A stretch of DNA of 64,000 nt, from assembly GCA_029990205.1 (NCBI GenBank), contig JAPEKQ010000003.1:124001-188000 (forward strand), written 5' to 3'. A model generated the notes under the pieces. That model was not told the origin of the DNA. It ran no database searches and saw only the letters and a program-made list of their open reading frames with translations. The position numbers were made by a program, and so were the translations under genes. Origin of the DNA: a bacterium. GTDB lineage: Bacteria > Joyebacterota > Joyebacteria > Joyebacterales > Joyebacteraceae. Positions 25,660 to 34,692 of the stretch are shown one piece after another (the stretch's first letter is position 1; each line of letters starts with the position of its first letter).

Positions 25660-26954
25660 GCGCGGTCCTCCGGCCGGGGATGCCCCTGGTTCGCTCTGGG
25701 GTGAAGCGTCACCGATGTCACGGCCTCGCTGTCAAGATAGGTCGCCGCGACGCGACGGAGGTCCTCTGCCCGGACCTGCTCGAGCAACTCCTCGAACCGG
25801 AGACCTTCACGCCACGTATCGATGGCCTCCCAGAGTCCAAGCGTCGCCGCCGCGCCCAGTGCCGTGTCATGCGCGGCCGCCAGATCCGCGCGCGCCAGGC
25901 GCCGGGCCTTCTCGAACTCCTCGTCGTCCGGCGTGTGCGTCGCGACGTCCGAGAGCACGTCAAGCATGGCCTCCTTCGCCGACTCCGGCGAACTCCCGGG
26001 ATGCAGCGCGGTCGCGAGCGTGAAGATACCGGGTTCCCGCTGCAGCAGACGCGAGCAGGAGACCTCGGTGGCGAACCGCCCCCGTCTGACAAGACTGTCG
26101 TACAGTCTGGAACTCCGCCCCGACGCGAGAAGCGAGACAAGCAGCTCGAGCGCGGGGCTGTCAGCATGCGTGGCCTCCGGCGTGGCGAATCCGAGCGCGA
26201 CACGCGGCGTGCTCCGGTCGACAGCCAGGCGCTCGCTTCCGCCGTCGCGACGGGGGAGAGCTCGCGCGGAGACGGGCATCTCCTCTGGACCGCGGGCGAT
26301 GGACTCGAAGAGCTCGCCGCACATGTCGAAGACCTCGCTCGCGGCAACACCCCCGACCACGATGATCGACGCGTTTCCCGGAACATAGCGGTCGCGATAG
26401 AAGGCTCGCAGATCGTCGGCGGTCAGCCGCGCGATGGTCTCCATCACTCCCATCACCGGACGACCGTACGCGTGGTCGCCGAACATGAATGTATCGAGCG
26501 CCTCGTCCAGCATCGATTCCGGGTCGTCGGCCGCCATGCGACGCTCCTCGAGAGCGACCTTGCGTTCGATCTCCAGGACGTCACGGTCGATACGACAGTG
26601 TTCCATGCGGTCGGCCTCGATCTCGAGCGCCGTCCGCCACCCGGGTCCGGGAAGCGCGAAGTAGTACGCGGCGTAGTCGGTCGTCGTCACAGCGTTGTTG
26701 ATCCCACCGAGTCGAGCGGTCAGCTCGTCGATGGCCCCGCCGGGGAAGCGTTCGGTCCCGCGGAACATCATGTGCTCCATCAGATGCGCGATGCCGGCGC
26801 AGCCCTCCGGCTCGTGAAGCGAGCCCGCGCGATAGCTCACGAGCGTGGCCGCCACGGGCCAGTCGCGGAAGGGGAGCACGACGACCCTCAGCCCGTTGGC
26901 AAGAGTGGCCTCCTCGGCGGCCGCCATCGCATTCGTGTTCCACGATCCTCGCAT
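25656..26954 (-). CDS. M16-family zinc peptidase (catalytic subunit)
   Basis: A 432-residue peptidase with the inverted zinc motif HLMEH (residues 57-61) in GIAHLMEHMMFRGT and the third zinc ligand Glu137 in VALEERR, 76 residues later as the family requires. The C-terminal lobe has the usual R/Y region (LYDSLVRRGRFATEVS). There is no signal peptide, so it is probably cytoplasmic unless another start is used. ATG 26954 follows GGAG by seven bases. It is followed directly by a zinc-less M16 gene, with which it probably forms one enzyme. It degrades or processes peptides; the substrate is unknown. Confidence 0.93.
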   Translation of the reverse strand: MRGSWNTNAMAAAEEATLANGLRVVVLPFRDWPVAATLVSYRAGSLHEPEGCAGIAHLMEHMMFRGTERFPGGAIDELTARLGGINNAVTTTDYAAYYFALPGPGWRTALEIEADRMEHCRIDRDVLEIERKVALEERRMAADDPESMLDEALDTFMFGDHAYGRPVMGVMETIARLTADDLRAFYRDRYVPGNASIIVVGGVAASEVFDMCGELFESIARGPEEMPVSARALPRRDGGSERLAVDRSTPRVALGFATPEATHADSPALELLVSLLASGRSSRLYDSLVRRGRFATEVSCSRLLQREPGIFTLATALHPGSSPESAKEAMLDVLSDVATHTPDDEEFEKARRLARADLAAAHDTALGAAATLGLWEAIDTWREGLRFEELLEQVRAEDLRRVAATYLDSEAVTSVTLHPRANQGHPRPEDRA

Positions 26955-27039
26955 ATCTAGACTCCACGCGGTCCGGCACGGTGCGCAGCGGCGCCGGCCC
27001 CATCCTGAGGCGCCCGCGGAACCTCTCCCGCGGGCGTGC

Positions 27040-27069
27040 TTGACTCGTCACAGTCAACGAGACTATGCT
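27040..27069 (+). promoter_or_regulatory. Promoter of purN with an inverted repeat over the -35 box
   Basis: TTGACT (27040-27045), an 18-base spacer and TATGCT (27064-27069) form a plausible promoter. The -35 is one arm of the inverted repeat TTGACT-N6-AGTCAA (27040-27057), so a regulator could compete with polymerase. The leader to the purN GTG is about 160 bases. No purine riboswitch core was recognised in it. Confidence 0.5.
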
Positions 27070-27234
27070 CCCCGGGAGTCGCCCGTCAAGACGCCTCTGT
27101 GAATCGCTGTCGATCCGCCGTGCCGCGGGATCACTGAGAGGCGCGAACGGGGGCTCTCACGGAGCACCGCGGAGGCTCGAGAGAAGCACCACCAAGGCTG
27201 ATCCGCCGCACGACCGTGAGGTCGGGAGGGCCAC

Positions 27235-27870
27235 GTGAGCAGACTCAAGGTCGGCGTACTGGTATCCGGACGCGGCTCCAATCTCGGCGCCATCCTGGAC
27301 AGATCGCTCGCCGGAGACATCGATGTCGAGGTCGCCGTCGTCCTCAGCGACGTCGAGGACGCCGCCGCGCTCGACCGGGCGCGCTCCGCGGGAGTCCCGG
27401 CGCTGCACATACCCCCCGGACGCTTCCGGACGAAGCTCGAGCCGGACGCCGAGCGTCGCTACGTCGAAACGCTCAGGGAGCACGGAGTCGAGGTCGTCGC
27501 GCTCGCCGGCTTCATGAGGATCCTCCACGACGAGTTCCTCGAAGCCTTCCCGCGCGCGGTCGTCAACATCCATCCGTCACTGCTGCCGTCCTTCCCCGGT
27601 CTCGATGTTCAGCGAAAGGCCATCGCACACGGCGTCAAGTGGTCGGGAGCAACGGTCCACTTCGTCGACACCGGTGTCGATTCGGGACCCATCATCCTTC
27701 AGGCGGCGGTCCCCGTCCTCGACGAGGACACACCCGAGACGCTGGCCGCGCGCATCCTCATCGAAGAGCATCGTATCTACCCGGAGGCGCTCCAGCTGCT
27801 CGCGGCGCGGAGGCTCAGGGTGGACGGACGCCGCGTCCTGGTCGATGCGGACACCGAGAGCGACTCGTGA
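27235..27870 (+). CDS. purN: Phosphoribosylglycinamide formyltransferase (GAR transformylase)
   Basis: Transfers a formyl group from 10-formyltetrahydrofolate to glycinamide ribonucleotide in purine synthesis. The 211-residue protein has the N-terminal VLVSGRGSNLGAIL, the folate/active-site block LAGFMRIL, the catalytic triad block VNIHPSLLPSFPGL (Asn and His) and the later TVHFVDTGVDSGPII with the conserved Asp. It starts with a GTG seven bases after GGGAGGG. The stop overlaps the GTG of an unrelated exported protein. No other purine gene is in the window. Confidence 0.95.
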   Translation: MSRLKVGVLVSGRGSNLGAILDRSLAGDIDVEVAVVLSDVEDAAALDRARSAGVPALHIPPGRFRTKLEPDAERRYVETLREHGVEVVALAGFMRILHDEFLEAFPRAVVNIHPSLLPSFPGLDVQRKAIAHGVKWSGATVHFVDTGVDSGPIILQAAVPVLDEDTPETLAARILIEEHRIYPEALQLLAARRLRVDGRRVLVDADTESDS

Positions 27871-29246
27871 GAGTCCTCGTCCTCGCTCTGGCGTTCGCGT
27901 TGTCGTGGAGCGCGCCGGCGACGTGCTCTGACTCGCCCGACGACGAAACGACACTTGTGCGTCCTCCGTTCGGCCACTGCCTCGGCATCAACCGGGCCAC
28001 GCCGGTCCACGTGTTCCTCTACCTCGGGACGCAAACCAGCTTCGAGGACCCCGCCGGGCTCGCGGCCGTCAAGCTGCGCTCCGAGGACGACCCCGACACC
28101 GGCCACGATGACGACGAGCTGACGGTCTTCGGGCTGAACTCCGGCAGGAGCGAGATCCTCTACAATACGTCTCTGACGAACGTCGAGATCTTCGGAGGAC
28201 CGGGGAGCGGTGAGGGTCGGTTCGACCACCCGCTCGGGATCGCTGCCGATGAGTGGGGCGGGGTCGTGGTCGCGGACACCGGCAACGACCGCATCGTCCG
28301 GCTCCGGTACGTCGACGACGCGCTGCGCCACATCGGAACGATCCGATCGATCCCCGCGGAACCACCTCACTTCTCATCACCATCTCAGGTCGCGCTCGGC
28401 GCGTCCGGTACCGTCTACGTGACGGACACGGGACACGACCGCGTCATTGCGCTCGACACGTCCGGCTCGGTCACCCTGACGCTCACGGGTGATGCATCGT
28501 CCGGAGTCCACTTCGACTCGCCCGTCGGACTGGCCGTCGTTGAGGACGACGACCCGTGGCTCAACCGGCGAGCCGGCCGGATCGTCGTCGCGGACCGCGG
28601 CGGCTCCAGGCTGCTGAGCTTCGACACCGGGGGCACGCTCCGCAACGCAACCGAGGCGGGCGAGGGGACGCTCGAGACCGCGCGCTTCGACTACATCGCC
28701 ATCGACTACCACGGAAGCGTCTACGCAACGGACACGCGGGCTTGCGTCATCCACAAGTTCGACCGCCACCTCAGACACGTCACCAGCTTCGGTCGCCGCG
28801 GCACCGGTCACGGCGAGTTCGACGAGCCGCGCGGGATCACGATCTGGCGCCGTTTCGGCCAGGTCTTCGTCGCTGAGCGGCAGGGGGCGCAGTACTTCTG
28901 GATGGGGACCGAGATCCAGGACCTCGGGATCGAGACCGGCGGTCTCGCCGGGATGCCGGAGCCGTTCGCTCCCGGCCGTGCCCCGCTCCGGGTCACGTAC
29001 ACGCTCACCGAGGTCTCCCGGGTCAGCATCCTCATCCGGGACGCGTCGGGCGCCACGGTCCACACGCTGGCAGACGAACGACGCCGCGCCATCGGGCCGA
29101 ACGTCGAGCGCTGGGACGGACTCCTCGATGACGGTCGGGCGCTCCCTCCAGGCGACTACACGCTGGTCGTAACGGCCAGGCCGGTCTACTCGTCAAGGGC
29201 CTACTTCCAAGATATCGCAGAACTTCCCCTGAAGGCGGCGCGTTGA
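27867..29246 (+). CDS. Exported NHL-repeat protein with FlgD-like C-terminal domain
   Basis: The 459-residue product begins with a signal peptide (residues 1-19, MRVLVLALAFALSWSAPAT). Residues about 100-345 contain NHL/beta-propeller repeats, seen as GRFDHPLGIAADEWGGVVVA, GNDRIVRL, SPSQVALGASGTVYVTDTG and HGEFDEPRGITI. The C-terminus (about 365-450) is a FlgD-like Ig domain (VSRVSILIRDASGATVHTL, ERWDGLLDDGRALPPGDYTL). Propellers of this kind mediate protein or ligand binding outside the cytoplasm. The start GTG overlaps the purN stop (GTGA), an odd coupling of purine synthesis with a surface protein. Confidence 0.85.
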   Translation: MRVLVLALAFALSWSAPATCSDSPDDETTLVRPPFGHCLGINRATPVHVFLYLGTQTSFEDPAGLAAVKLRSEDDPDTGHDDDELTVFGLNSGRSEILYNTSLTNVEIFGGPGSGEGRFDHPLGIAADEWGGVVVADTGNDRIVRLRYVDDALRHIGTIRSIPAEPPHFSSPSQVALGASGTVYVTDTGHDRVIALDTSGSVTLTLTGDASSGVHFDSPVGLAVVEDDDPWLNRRAGRIVVADRGGSRLLSFDTGGTLRNATEAGEGTLETARFDYIAIDYHGSVYATDTRACVIHKFDRHLRHVTSFGRRGTGHGEFDEPRGITIWRRFGQVFVAERQGAQYFWMGTEIQDLGIETGGLAGMPEPFAPGRAPLRVTYTLTEVSRVSILIRDASGATVHTLADERRRAIGPNVERWDGLLDDGRALPPGDYTLVVTARPVYSSRAYFQDIAELPLKAAR

Positions 29247-29264
29247 GGCGTCGACGGCGCGCTC

Positions 29265-29293
29265 TTGCGTCGCTCGGAGCGGTCTGCTAAGTT
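29265..29293 (+). promoter_or_regulatory. Weak candidate promoter for secA
   Basis: TTGCGT (29265-29270), a 17-base spacer and TAAGTT (29288-29293) match the sigma-70 pattern only in part. The position, 55 bases before the secA GTG, is reasonable. Confidence 0.27.
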
Positions 29294-29347
29294 GTCTGTT
29301 CGACCAGTTCGCCCGAACGAGCGTCGCTTCAGCATCGGAGACATCAC

Positions 29348-32300
29348 GTGTTCTCTAAGCTCATCACACGGTTCATCGGCACCAGACAGGAGCGGGACGT
29401 CAAGCGTCTCCTCCCCGAGGTCGCTCGTATCAATGAGATCTACGAGGGGCTCAGCGGCCTCTCGGATGAGGAACTGACCGGGAGAACGGTCGAGTTCAGA
29501 CAGCGGCTCGCGGCCGGTGAGACCGTCGACGACATCATGCACGAGGCCTTCGCGACCGTGAAGGAGGCCTGCCGGCGCCTGGTCGGGAAGAGCTGGCCGC
29601 TCGTCGGGCACGAGACGACGTGGGAGATGGTGCCATTCGACACCCAGCTGATGGGCGCCATCGAACTCCACCGCGGCGGGATCGCGGAGATGGCGACCGG
29701 TGAGGGCAAGACCCTCGTCGCCACACTGCCGCTCTATCTCAACGCGCTTCCGGGCAAGGGCGCACACCTCGTCACCGTCAACGACTACCTCGCGCTCCGC
29801 GACGCTCAGTGGATGGGCAAGGTCTACGAGACGCTCGGACTCTCGATCGGCTGCATCCAGACCGGGATGACTCCTGCGGAGCGCCGCGAGCAGTACGCGG
29901 CCGACATCACATACGGAACCAACAACGAATTCGGTTTCGACTACCTTCGCGACAACATGGCCGTCCGGATCGAGGACCGCGTCCAGCGCGACCATCACTA
30001 CGCCATCGTCGATGAGGTCGACAGCGTGCTCGTCGACGAGGCCCGGACGCCGCTGATCATCTCCGGCCAGGTCGAGCACTCGACGCACATGTTCGATACG
30101 CTCAAGGCGCCGGTCGAGCGTCTTGTCAGGAAGCAGTCCAAGCTGCTCAACGAGATCCTCGACGATGTCGAGCGTCTGCTCGGTGACGACCAGACGCACT
30201 ACGAGGGCGTCGTCAAGCTGATCCAGGCGACCCGCGGAGCACCGAAGCACCGGCGCGTCATGAAGCTCTTCGAGGACCCGTCGCTCAAGGCCGAAATACA
30301 GAGAGTCGAGGGCGAGCTCTCACGCGACAAGATGCTCCCCGAGCTCGATGAGGACCTGCTCTACGCGATGGACGAGCGCGGCCGCAGCATCTCGCTCACG
30401 GAGCGGGGACGTGATGCACTCCTGCCGGAGGAGCGAAACCTGCTCGTCCTGCCGGACCTGTCCGAACTCCTCGCCGGGGTTGATGCGGACGAGAACCTCG
30501 CTGATACGGCAAAAGCAGAACAGAAGAATGCGCTCCATCTCGACTACGCGAAGACGAGCGAACGGATCCACAACGTCCACGCGCTCCTGAAGGCGTACGC
30601 GCTCTTCGAGAAGAACGTCGATTACGTCGTCCAGGACGGCAAGGTCGTCATCGTCGATGAGTTCACGGGACGACTGATGGCGGGCCGCCGCTGGTCCGAC
30701 GGACTCCACCAGGCGGTCGAGGCGAAGGAGGGCGTGGAGATCGAGCGTGAGACCCAGACGCTCGCCACGATCACGCTCCAGAACTACTTCAGGATGTACA
30801 CGAAGCTCGCGGGCATGACAGGCACGGCCGAGACCGAGGAGGACGAGTTCGAGGAGATCTACAAGCTCCACGTCCACGTCATGCCGACGAACGAGCCGAT
30901 CCAGCGGCAGGACTACGACGACCGCATCTACAAGACGCGGCGTGAGAAGTTCAACGCGGTCATCGCCGAGATCGAGCGCCTCCACGCGAGGAAGCAGCCG
31001 GTGCTCGTCGGTACGGTCACCGTCGAGGTCTCCGAGGTCATCTCGCGACTGCTCAAGGCGCGCAAGATCCCTCACAACGTGCTCAACGCCAAGCACCACC
31101 AGAGCGAAGCGGAGATCGTCCGCGGAGCCGGACAGCTCGGCGCAGTCACGATCGCGACGAACATGGCGGGACGAGGCACCGACATCAAGCTCGGCGAGGG
31201 TGTCCTTCGCTGCAAGAAATGCTGCCTCAAGTGCAAGGACAAGGACTGCGGCGCCTGCGAGAACGACCATGACATGACCGAGGAGTGCCTGGCGGACGTC
31301 CCGTGCGGACTCCGCATCGTCGGAACCGAGCGTCACGAGTCGCGCCGCATCGACCGGCAGCTCCGCGGTCGGAGCGGTCGGCAGGGCGACCCGGGCGCCT
31401 CCGAGTTCTTCATCTCGCTCGAGGACGATCTGATGCGGCTCTTCGCGCCCGAGCGGATCGCCAAGGTCATGACCACACTCGGCGTCCCGGAGGGCGAGGT
31501 CATCCAGCACCCGCTCGTCACGAGAGCGATCGGGCGCGCGCAGACGCGGGTCGAAGGACACAACTTCGACATCCGGAAGCATCTGCTCGACTACGACGAC
31601 GTGATGAACCAGCAGCGCGAGGTCATCTACGCGCAGCGTCTCAACATCCTCGAGGGCGGCGATCTTCGCGATGAGATGACGGAGATCTTCGCGGACATCG
31701 TCGAGCGACTCGTGGACCGGCACATCGACCCGGGCGACATCCAGGAGAAGTGGGATCTCGGCGGCCTCAGGCAGACGATGCTCCGCATATTCCTCGTAGA
31801 CGTCGACTTCTCGAAGACCGACGTCGCCGGTCTCACGCGCGAGGGGCTCATCGAGAACCTCAGCCGCGCGGCGTGGAGTTCGTACGAACGCCGCGAGGAG
31901 CAGCTCACGCCGGAGGTCATGAGGAAGATCGAGCGGCTCGTGTTCCTCCAGGTCCTCGACAAGGGATGGCGCGACCATCTCTATGAGCTGGACCGCCTGC
32001 GCGAGGGTATCGGTCTGCGCGCCTACGGACAGAAGGAGCCGCTTCTCGAGTACAAGCGCGAAGCGTTCGACCTGTTCATGGGAGCGATCGAGACGATCCA
32101 GGAGGAGTCGGTTCAGCTTCTGTTCAGGGCTCACATTCAGGCTCCGCCGCAGCCGGCGCAGCGCGTCAGCGGGGAGCAGGCCACGCACGCTCAGGCACCG
32201 GGAGCCGCGCAGACGGCTCCGAGACCGGCGCCCGGCGGGGAGTCGTCCTCGTCCACTCCGGTGCCCGAGTTTGGCGCCCCGGTGTCACCGGGCGGCGGGC

Positions 32301-32464
32301 GCGCAGGAGCCACGCCCGGACTCGCCGGCAGAAAGCGCGCGGCCGAGCCGGGTGAGCGTCAGAGACGGGAACCGGTGAAGCGTGAGGAGAAGGTCGGACG
32401 CAACGACCCGTGTCCCTGTGGCAGCGGGAAGAAGTACAAGAAGTGCTGCGGGAAGGACCAGTAA
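29348..32464 (+). CDS. secA: Preprotein translocase ATPase SecA with a cysteine-rich insertion
   Basis: SecA drives protein export through SecYEG by ATP hydrolysis. The 1038-residue protein has Walker A MATGEGKTL near residue 118, DEVDSVLVDEARTPLIIS, the NBD2 block NMAGRGTDIKLG and GTERHESRRIDRQLRGRSGR. The long C-terminal linker ends in a SEC-C zinc motif (CPCGSGKKYKKCC). Between NBD2 blocks, residues 620-653 hold an insertion with eight cysteines (622, 625, 626, 629, 634, 637, 647, 653), where most SecA proteins have only a short loop. The protein is longer than the usual 840-900 residues. The start is a GTG seven bases after GGAG; topA overlaps the stop. Confidence 0.97.
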   Translation: MFSKLITRFIGTRQERDVKRLLPEVARINEIYEGLSGLSDEELTGRTVEFRQRLAAGETVDDIMHEAFATVKEACRRLVGKSWPLVGHETTWEMVPFDTQLMGAIELHRGGIAEMATGEGKTLVATLPLYLNALPGKGAHLVTVNDYLALRDAQWMGKVYETLGLSIGCIQTGMTPAERREQYAADITYGTNNEFGFDYLRDNMAVRIEDRVQRDHHYAIVDEVDSVLVDEARTPLIISGQVEHSTHMFDTLKAPVERLVRKQSKLLNEILDDVERLLGDDQTHYEGVVKLIQATRGAPKHRRVMKLFEDPSLKAEIQRVEGELSRDKMLPELDEDLLYAMDERGRSISLTERGRDALLPEERNLLVLPDLSELLAGVDADENLADTAKAEQKNALHLDYAKTSERIHNVHALLKAYALFEKNVDYVVQDGKVVIVDEFTGRLMAGRRWSDGLHQAVEAKEGVEIERETQTLATITLQNYFRMYTKLAGMTGTAETEEDEFEEIYKLHVHVMPTNEPIQRQDYDDRIYKTRREKFNAVIAEIERLHARKQPVLVGTVTVEVSEVISRLLKARKIPHNVLNAKHHQSEAEIVRGAGQLGAVTIATNMAGRGTDIKLGEGVLRCKKCCLKCKDKDCGACENDHDMTEECLADVPCGLRIVGTERHESRRIDRQLRGRSGRQGDPGASEFFISLEDDLMRLFAPERIAKVMTTLGVPEGEVIQHPLVTRAIGRAQTRVEGHNFDIRKHLLDYDDVMNQQREVIYAQRLNILEGGDLRDEMTEIFADIVERLVDRHIDPGDIQEKWDLGGLRQTMLRIFLVDVDFSKTDVAGLTREGLIENLSRAAWSSYERREEQLTPEVMRKIERLVFLQVLDKGWRDHLYELDRLREGIGLRAYGQKEPLLEYKREAFDLFMGAIETIQEESVQLLFRAHIQAPPQPAQRVSGEQATHAQAPGAAQTAPRPAPGGESSSSTPVPEFGAPVSPGGGRAGATPGLAGRKRAAEPGERQRREPVKREEKVGRNDPCPCGSGKKYKKCCGKDQ

Positions 32465-34692
32465 TGGGCAAGTCACTCGTCATCGTCGAGTCGAAGGCCA
32501 AAGCCGAGACCATCAACAAGTACCTGGGCCGAGGCTACACGGTCAAGGCGTCCATGGGACACGTCCGCGATCTTCCGAAGACGGGCGACCCCATCGACGT
32601 CGAGAACGGGTTCGCGCCGACCTACGTCACCATCCGCGGGAAGAGCAAGGTCCTCAAGGACCTCCGCGCGGCGGCGAAGACGGCCGACACGGTCTACCTC
32701 GCGTCCGACCTCGACCGTGAGGGAGAGGCGATCGCGTGGCACATCGCCGAGCTCCTGAAGCTCTCACCCGAGAAGAGGAAGCGCGTCGTCTTCAACGAGA
32801 TCACGAAGAACGCCATCCTCGAGGCGATGGAGCACCCGCGCGAGATCGACATGCGGAAGGTCAACGCGCAGCAGGCCCGCCGCATCCTCGACCGGCTCGT
32901 CGGGTACGGTGTGAGCCCTGTTCTCTGGAAGACCATCTACTACGGCCTGTCGGCCGGACGGGTCCAGAGCGTCGCGCTCCGCCTGATCTGCGAGCGAGAG
33001 GACGATATCGACGCGTTCGACCCGGTCGAGTTCTGGACGATCGACGGCGTCTTCGAGACCGACGACGGCAACACCGTTGAGGCCCGGCTCGAGCGCATCG
33101 ACGGGCAGAAGGTCGAGATGACGATAGGTGAGGGCAACGCCGCCAGAGCGATCACCGAGTCGCTCGAGGGTGAGTCCTTCAAGGTCAGCGATCTGACGAA
33201 GCGCGAGAAGCGGCTCCAACCGAATGCGCCGTTCATCACGAGCACGCTCCAGCGCGAGGCGTCGAACCGCCTCCGCTTCTCATCAAAGAAGACGATGGTT
33301 CTCGCGCAGCAGCTCTACGAGGGACTGCCGATCGAGGGCGAGAACGTCGGTCTGATCACGTACATGCGTACCGATTCGACCCGGATGTCCGATGAGGCCG
33401 TCGCGGCGTCGCGCTCGTACATCTTCGAGCACTTCGGCGAAGAGTACCTCGAGCCCAAGGAGCGCCGCTTCAAGACGAAGAAGGGCGCGCAGGACGCGCA
33501 CGAGGCGATCCGACCCACGGCCATCGACCGGACACCCGAGTCCCTCAAGGACCAGCTCTCCGCGGACCAGTTCAGGCTCTACCAGCTGATCTGGCGCCGG
33601 TTCGTCGCGACCCAGATGCAGCGCGCCCTCTACGAGAACACGTCCGTGACCATCTCCACCGGCGCGTACGACTTCCGCGCCTCAGGCTCGGTCGTCCGTT
33701 TCGCCGGCTGGACCGCCGTCTATCCCCACGTCCGCAAGGACGTCAAGGAGCTTCCGGCGCTCGAGGTCGACGACCCGATGAAGGCCGTCTCGGTCACGCC
33801 GAACCAGCGGTTCACGAAGCCGCCGCCGCGCTACTCGGAAGCGACGCTCATCAAGGAGCTGGAGGCGCAGGGGATTGGCCGCCCGAGCACCTATGCGAGC
33901 ATCGTTGACACGCTCAAGAAACGCCGGTACGTGCTCCTCGAGAAGCGTTCCTTCATGCCGACCGAACTCGGCCGGACCGTCTGGCGCCTGCTCGCGAAGG
34001 CCTTCCCGCACATCTTCGAGGTCGAGTTCACGGCGACGATGGAGTCCGAACTCGACCGGATCGAGTCCGGCGACGACGACTGGGTCGCCGTCCTGGACGA
34101 CTTCTATCGCCCGTTCCAGAAGCGGCTCGACGAGGTTGAGGGGCAGATCAAGGAACTCAAGGGCGGGCTGATCAAGGAGACCGAGGAAGTGTGCGAGAAG
34201 TGCGGCTCGATGATGGTCGAGAAGTGGGGCCGCAACGGCAGGTTCCTCGCGTGCTCGACCTATCCGAAGTGCAAGTTCACCAAGCCCGTCGAAGGGGAGG
34301 AACTCCCGGAGTTCGACATCACGTGCGAGAAGTGCGGCGGGAAGATGAAGGTCAAGCACGGGAGGTTCGGCGAGTTCCTGGGCTGCTCGAACTACCCGGA
34401 GTGCAAGCACACGATGGCGATCCCGACGGGCGTGAGCTGCCCTGAGGAGAACTGCAGCGGCGTCCTGGTGAAGCGGCGCAGCAAGAAGGGCCGAACCTTC
34501 TACGGCTGCAGCGAGTACCCGAAGTGCGGGTTCGCCATTTGGGACAAGCCGGTCCCGAAGGCCTGCCCGTCCTGCGAGGCCTCGTTCATGGTCGAGAAGA
34601 AGCCGAAGGGTGGAGACAAGGAGCTCGTCTGCCTCGAATGCGGGGAACGAGTCACCCCCGAGACGGAGACCAGCGCCGATGAGCCGCAGTAG
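32464..34692 (+). CDS. topA: DNA topoisomerase I (type IA)
   Basis: Relaxes negative supercoils through a 5-prime phosphotyrosine intermediate. The 742-residue protein has the Toprim domain at residues 1-140 (VIVESKAKAETINKYL, ASDLDREGEAIAWH), the active-site Tyr300 in GLITYMRTDSTR, and the TopA core to about 560. Four C-terminal zinc-finger modules then follow, three of the CxxC...CSxYPxC type and a last CxxC...CxxC. The ATG overlaps the secA TAA by one base, and the ribosome site lies inside secA, so the two are coupled. The last 14 bases overlap a Xer recombinase gene. Confidence 0.97.
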   Translation: MGKSLVIVESKAKAETINKYLGRGYTVKASMGHVRDLPKTGDPIDVENGFAPTYVTIRGKSKVLKDLRAAAKTADTVYLASDLDREGEAIAWHIAELLKLSPEKRKRVVFNEITKNAILEAMEHPREIDMRKVNAQQARRILDRLVGYGVSPVLWKTIYYGLSAGRVQSVALRLICEREDDIDAFDPVEFWTIDGVFETDDGNTVEARLERIDGQKVEMTIGEGNAARAITESLEGESFKVSDLTKREKRLQPNAPFITSTLQREASNRLRFSSKKTMVLAQQLYEGLPIEGENVGLITYMRTDSTRMSDEAVAASRSYIFEHFGEEYLEPKERRFKTKKGAQDAHEAIRPTAIDRTPESLKDQLSADQFRLYQLIWRRFVATQMQRALYENTSVTISTGAYDFRASGSVVRFAGWTAVYPHVRKDVKELPALEVDDPMKAVSVTPNQRFTKPPPRYSEATLIKELEAQGIGRPSTYASIVDTLKKRRYVLLEKRSFMPTELGRTVWRLLAKAFPHIFEVEFTATMESELDRIESGDDDWVAVLDDFYRPFQKRLDEVEGQIKELKGGLIKETEEVCEKCGSMMVEKWGRNGRFLACSTYPKCKFTKPVEGEELPEFDITCEKCGGKMKVKHGRFGEFLGCSNYPECKHTMAIPTGVSCPEENCSGVLVKRRSKKGRTFYGCSEYPKCGFAIWDKPVPKACPSCEASFMVEKKPKGGDKELVCLECGERVTPETETSADEPQ

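Noticed and set aside
27076-27234. Possible purine riboswitch in the long purN leader
   Set aside because: The conserved purine riboswitch core and its pairing regions could not be recognised in the sequence.
30320-32188. 622-codon minus-strand open frame inside secA
   Set aside because: Antisense to conserved SecA blocks, with no ribosome site or known domain.
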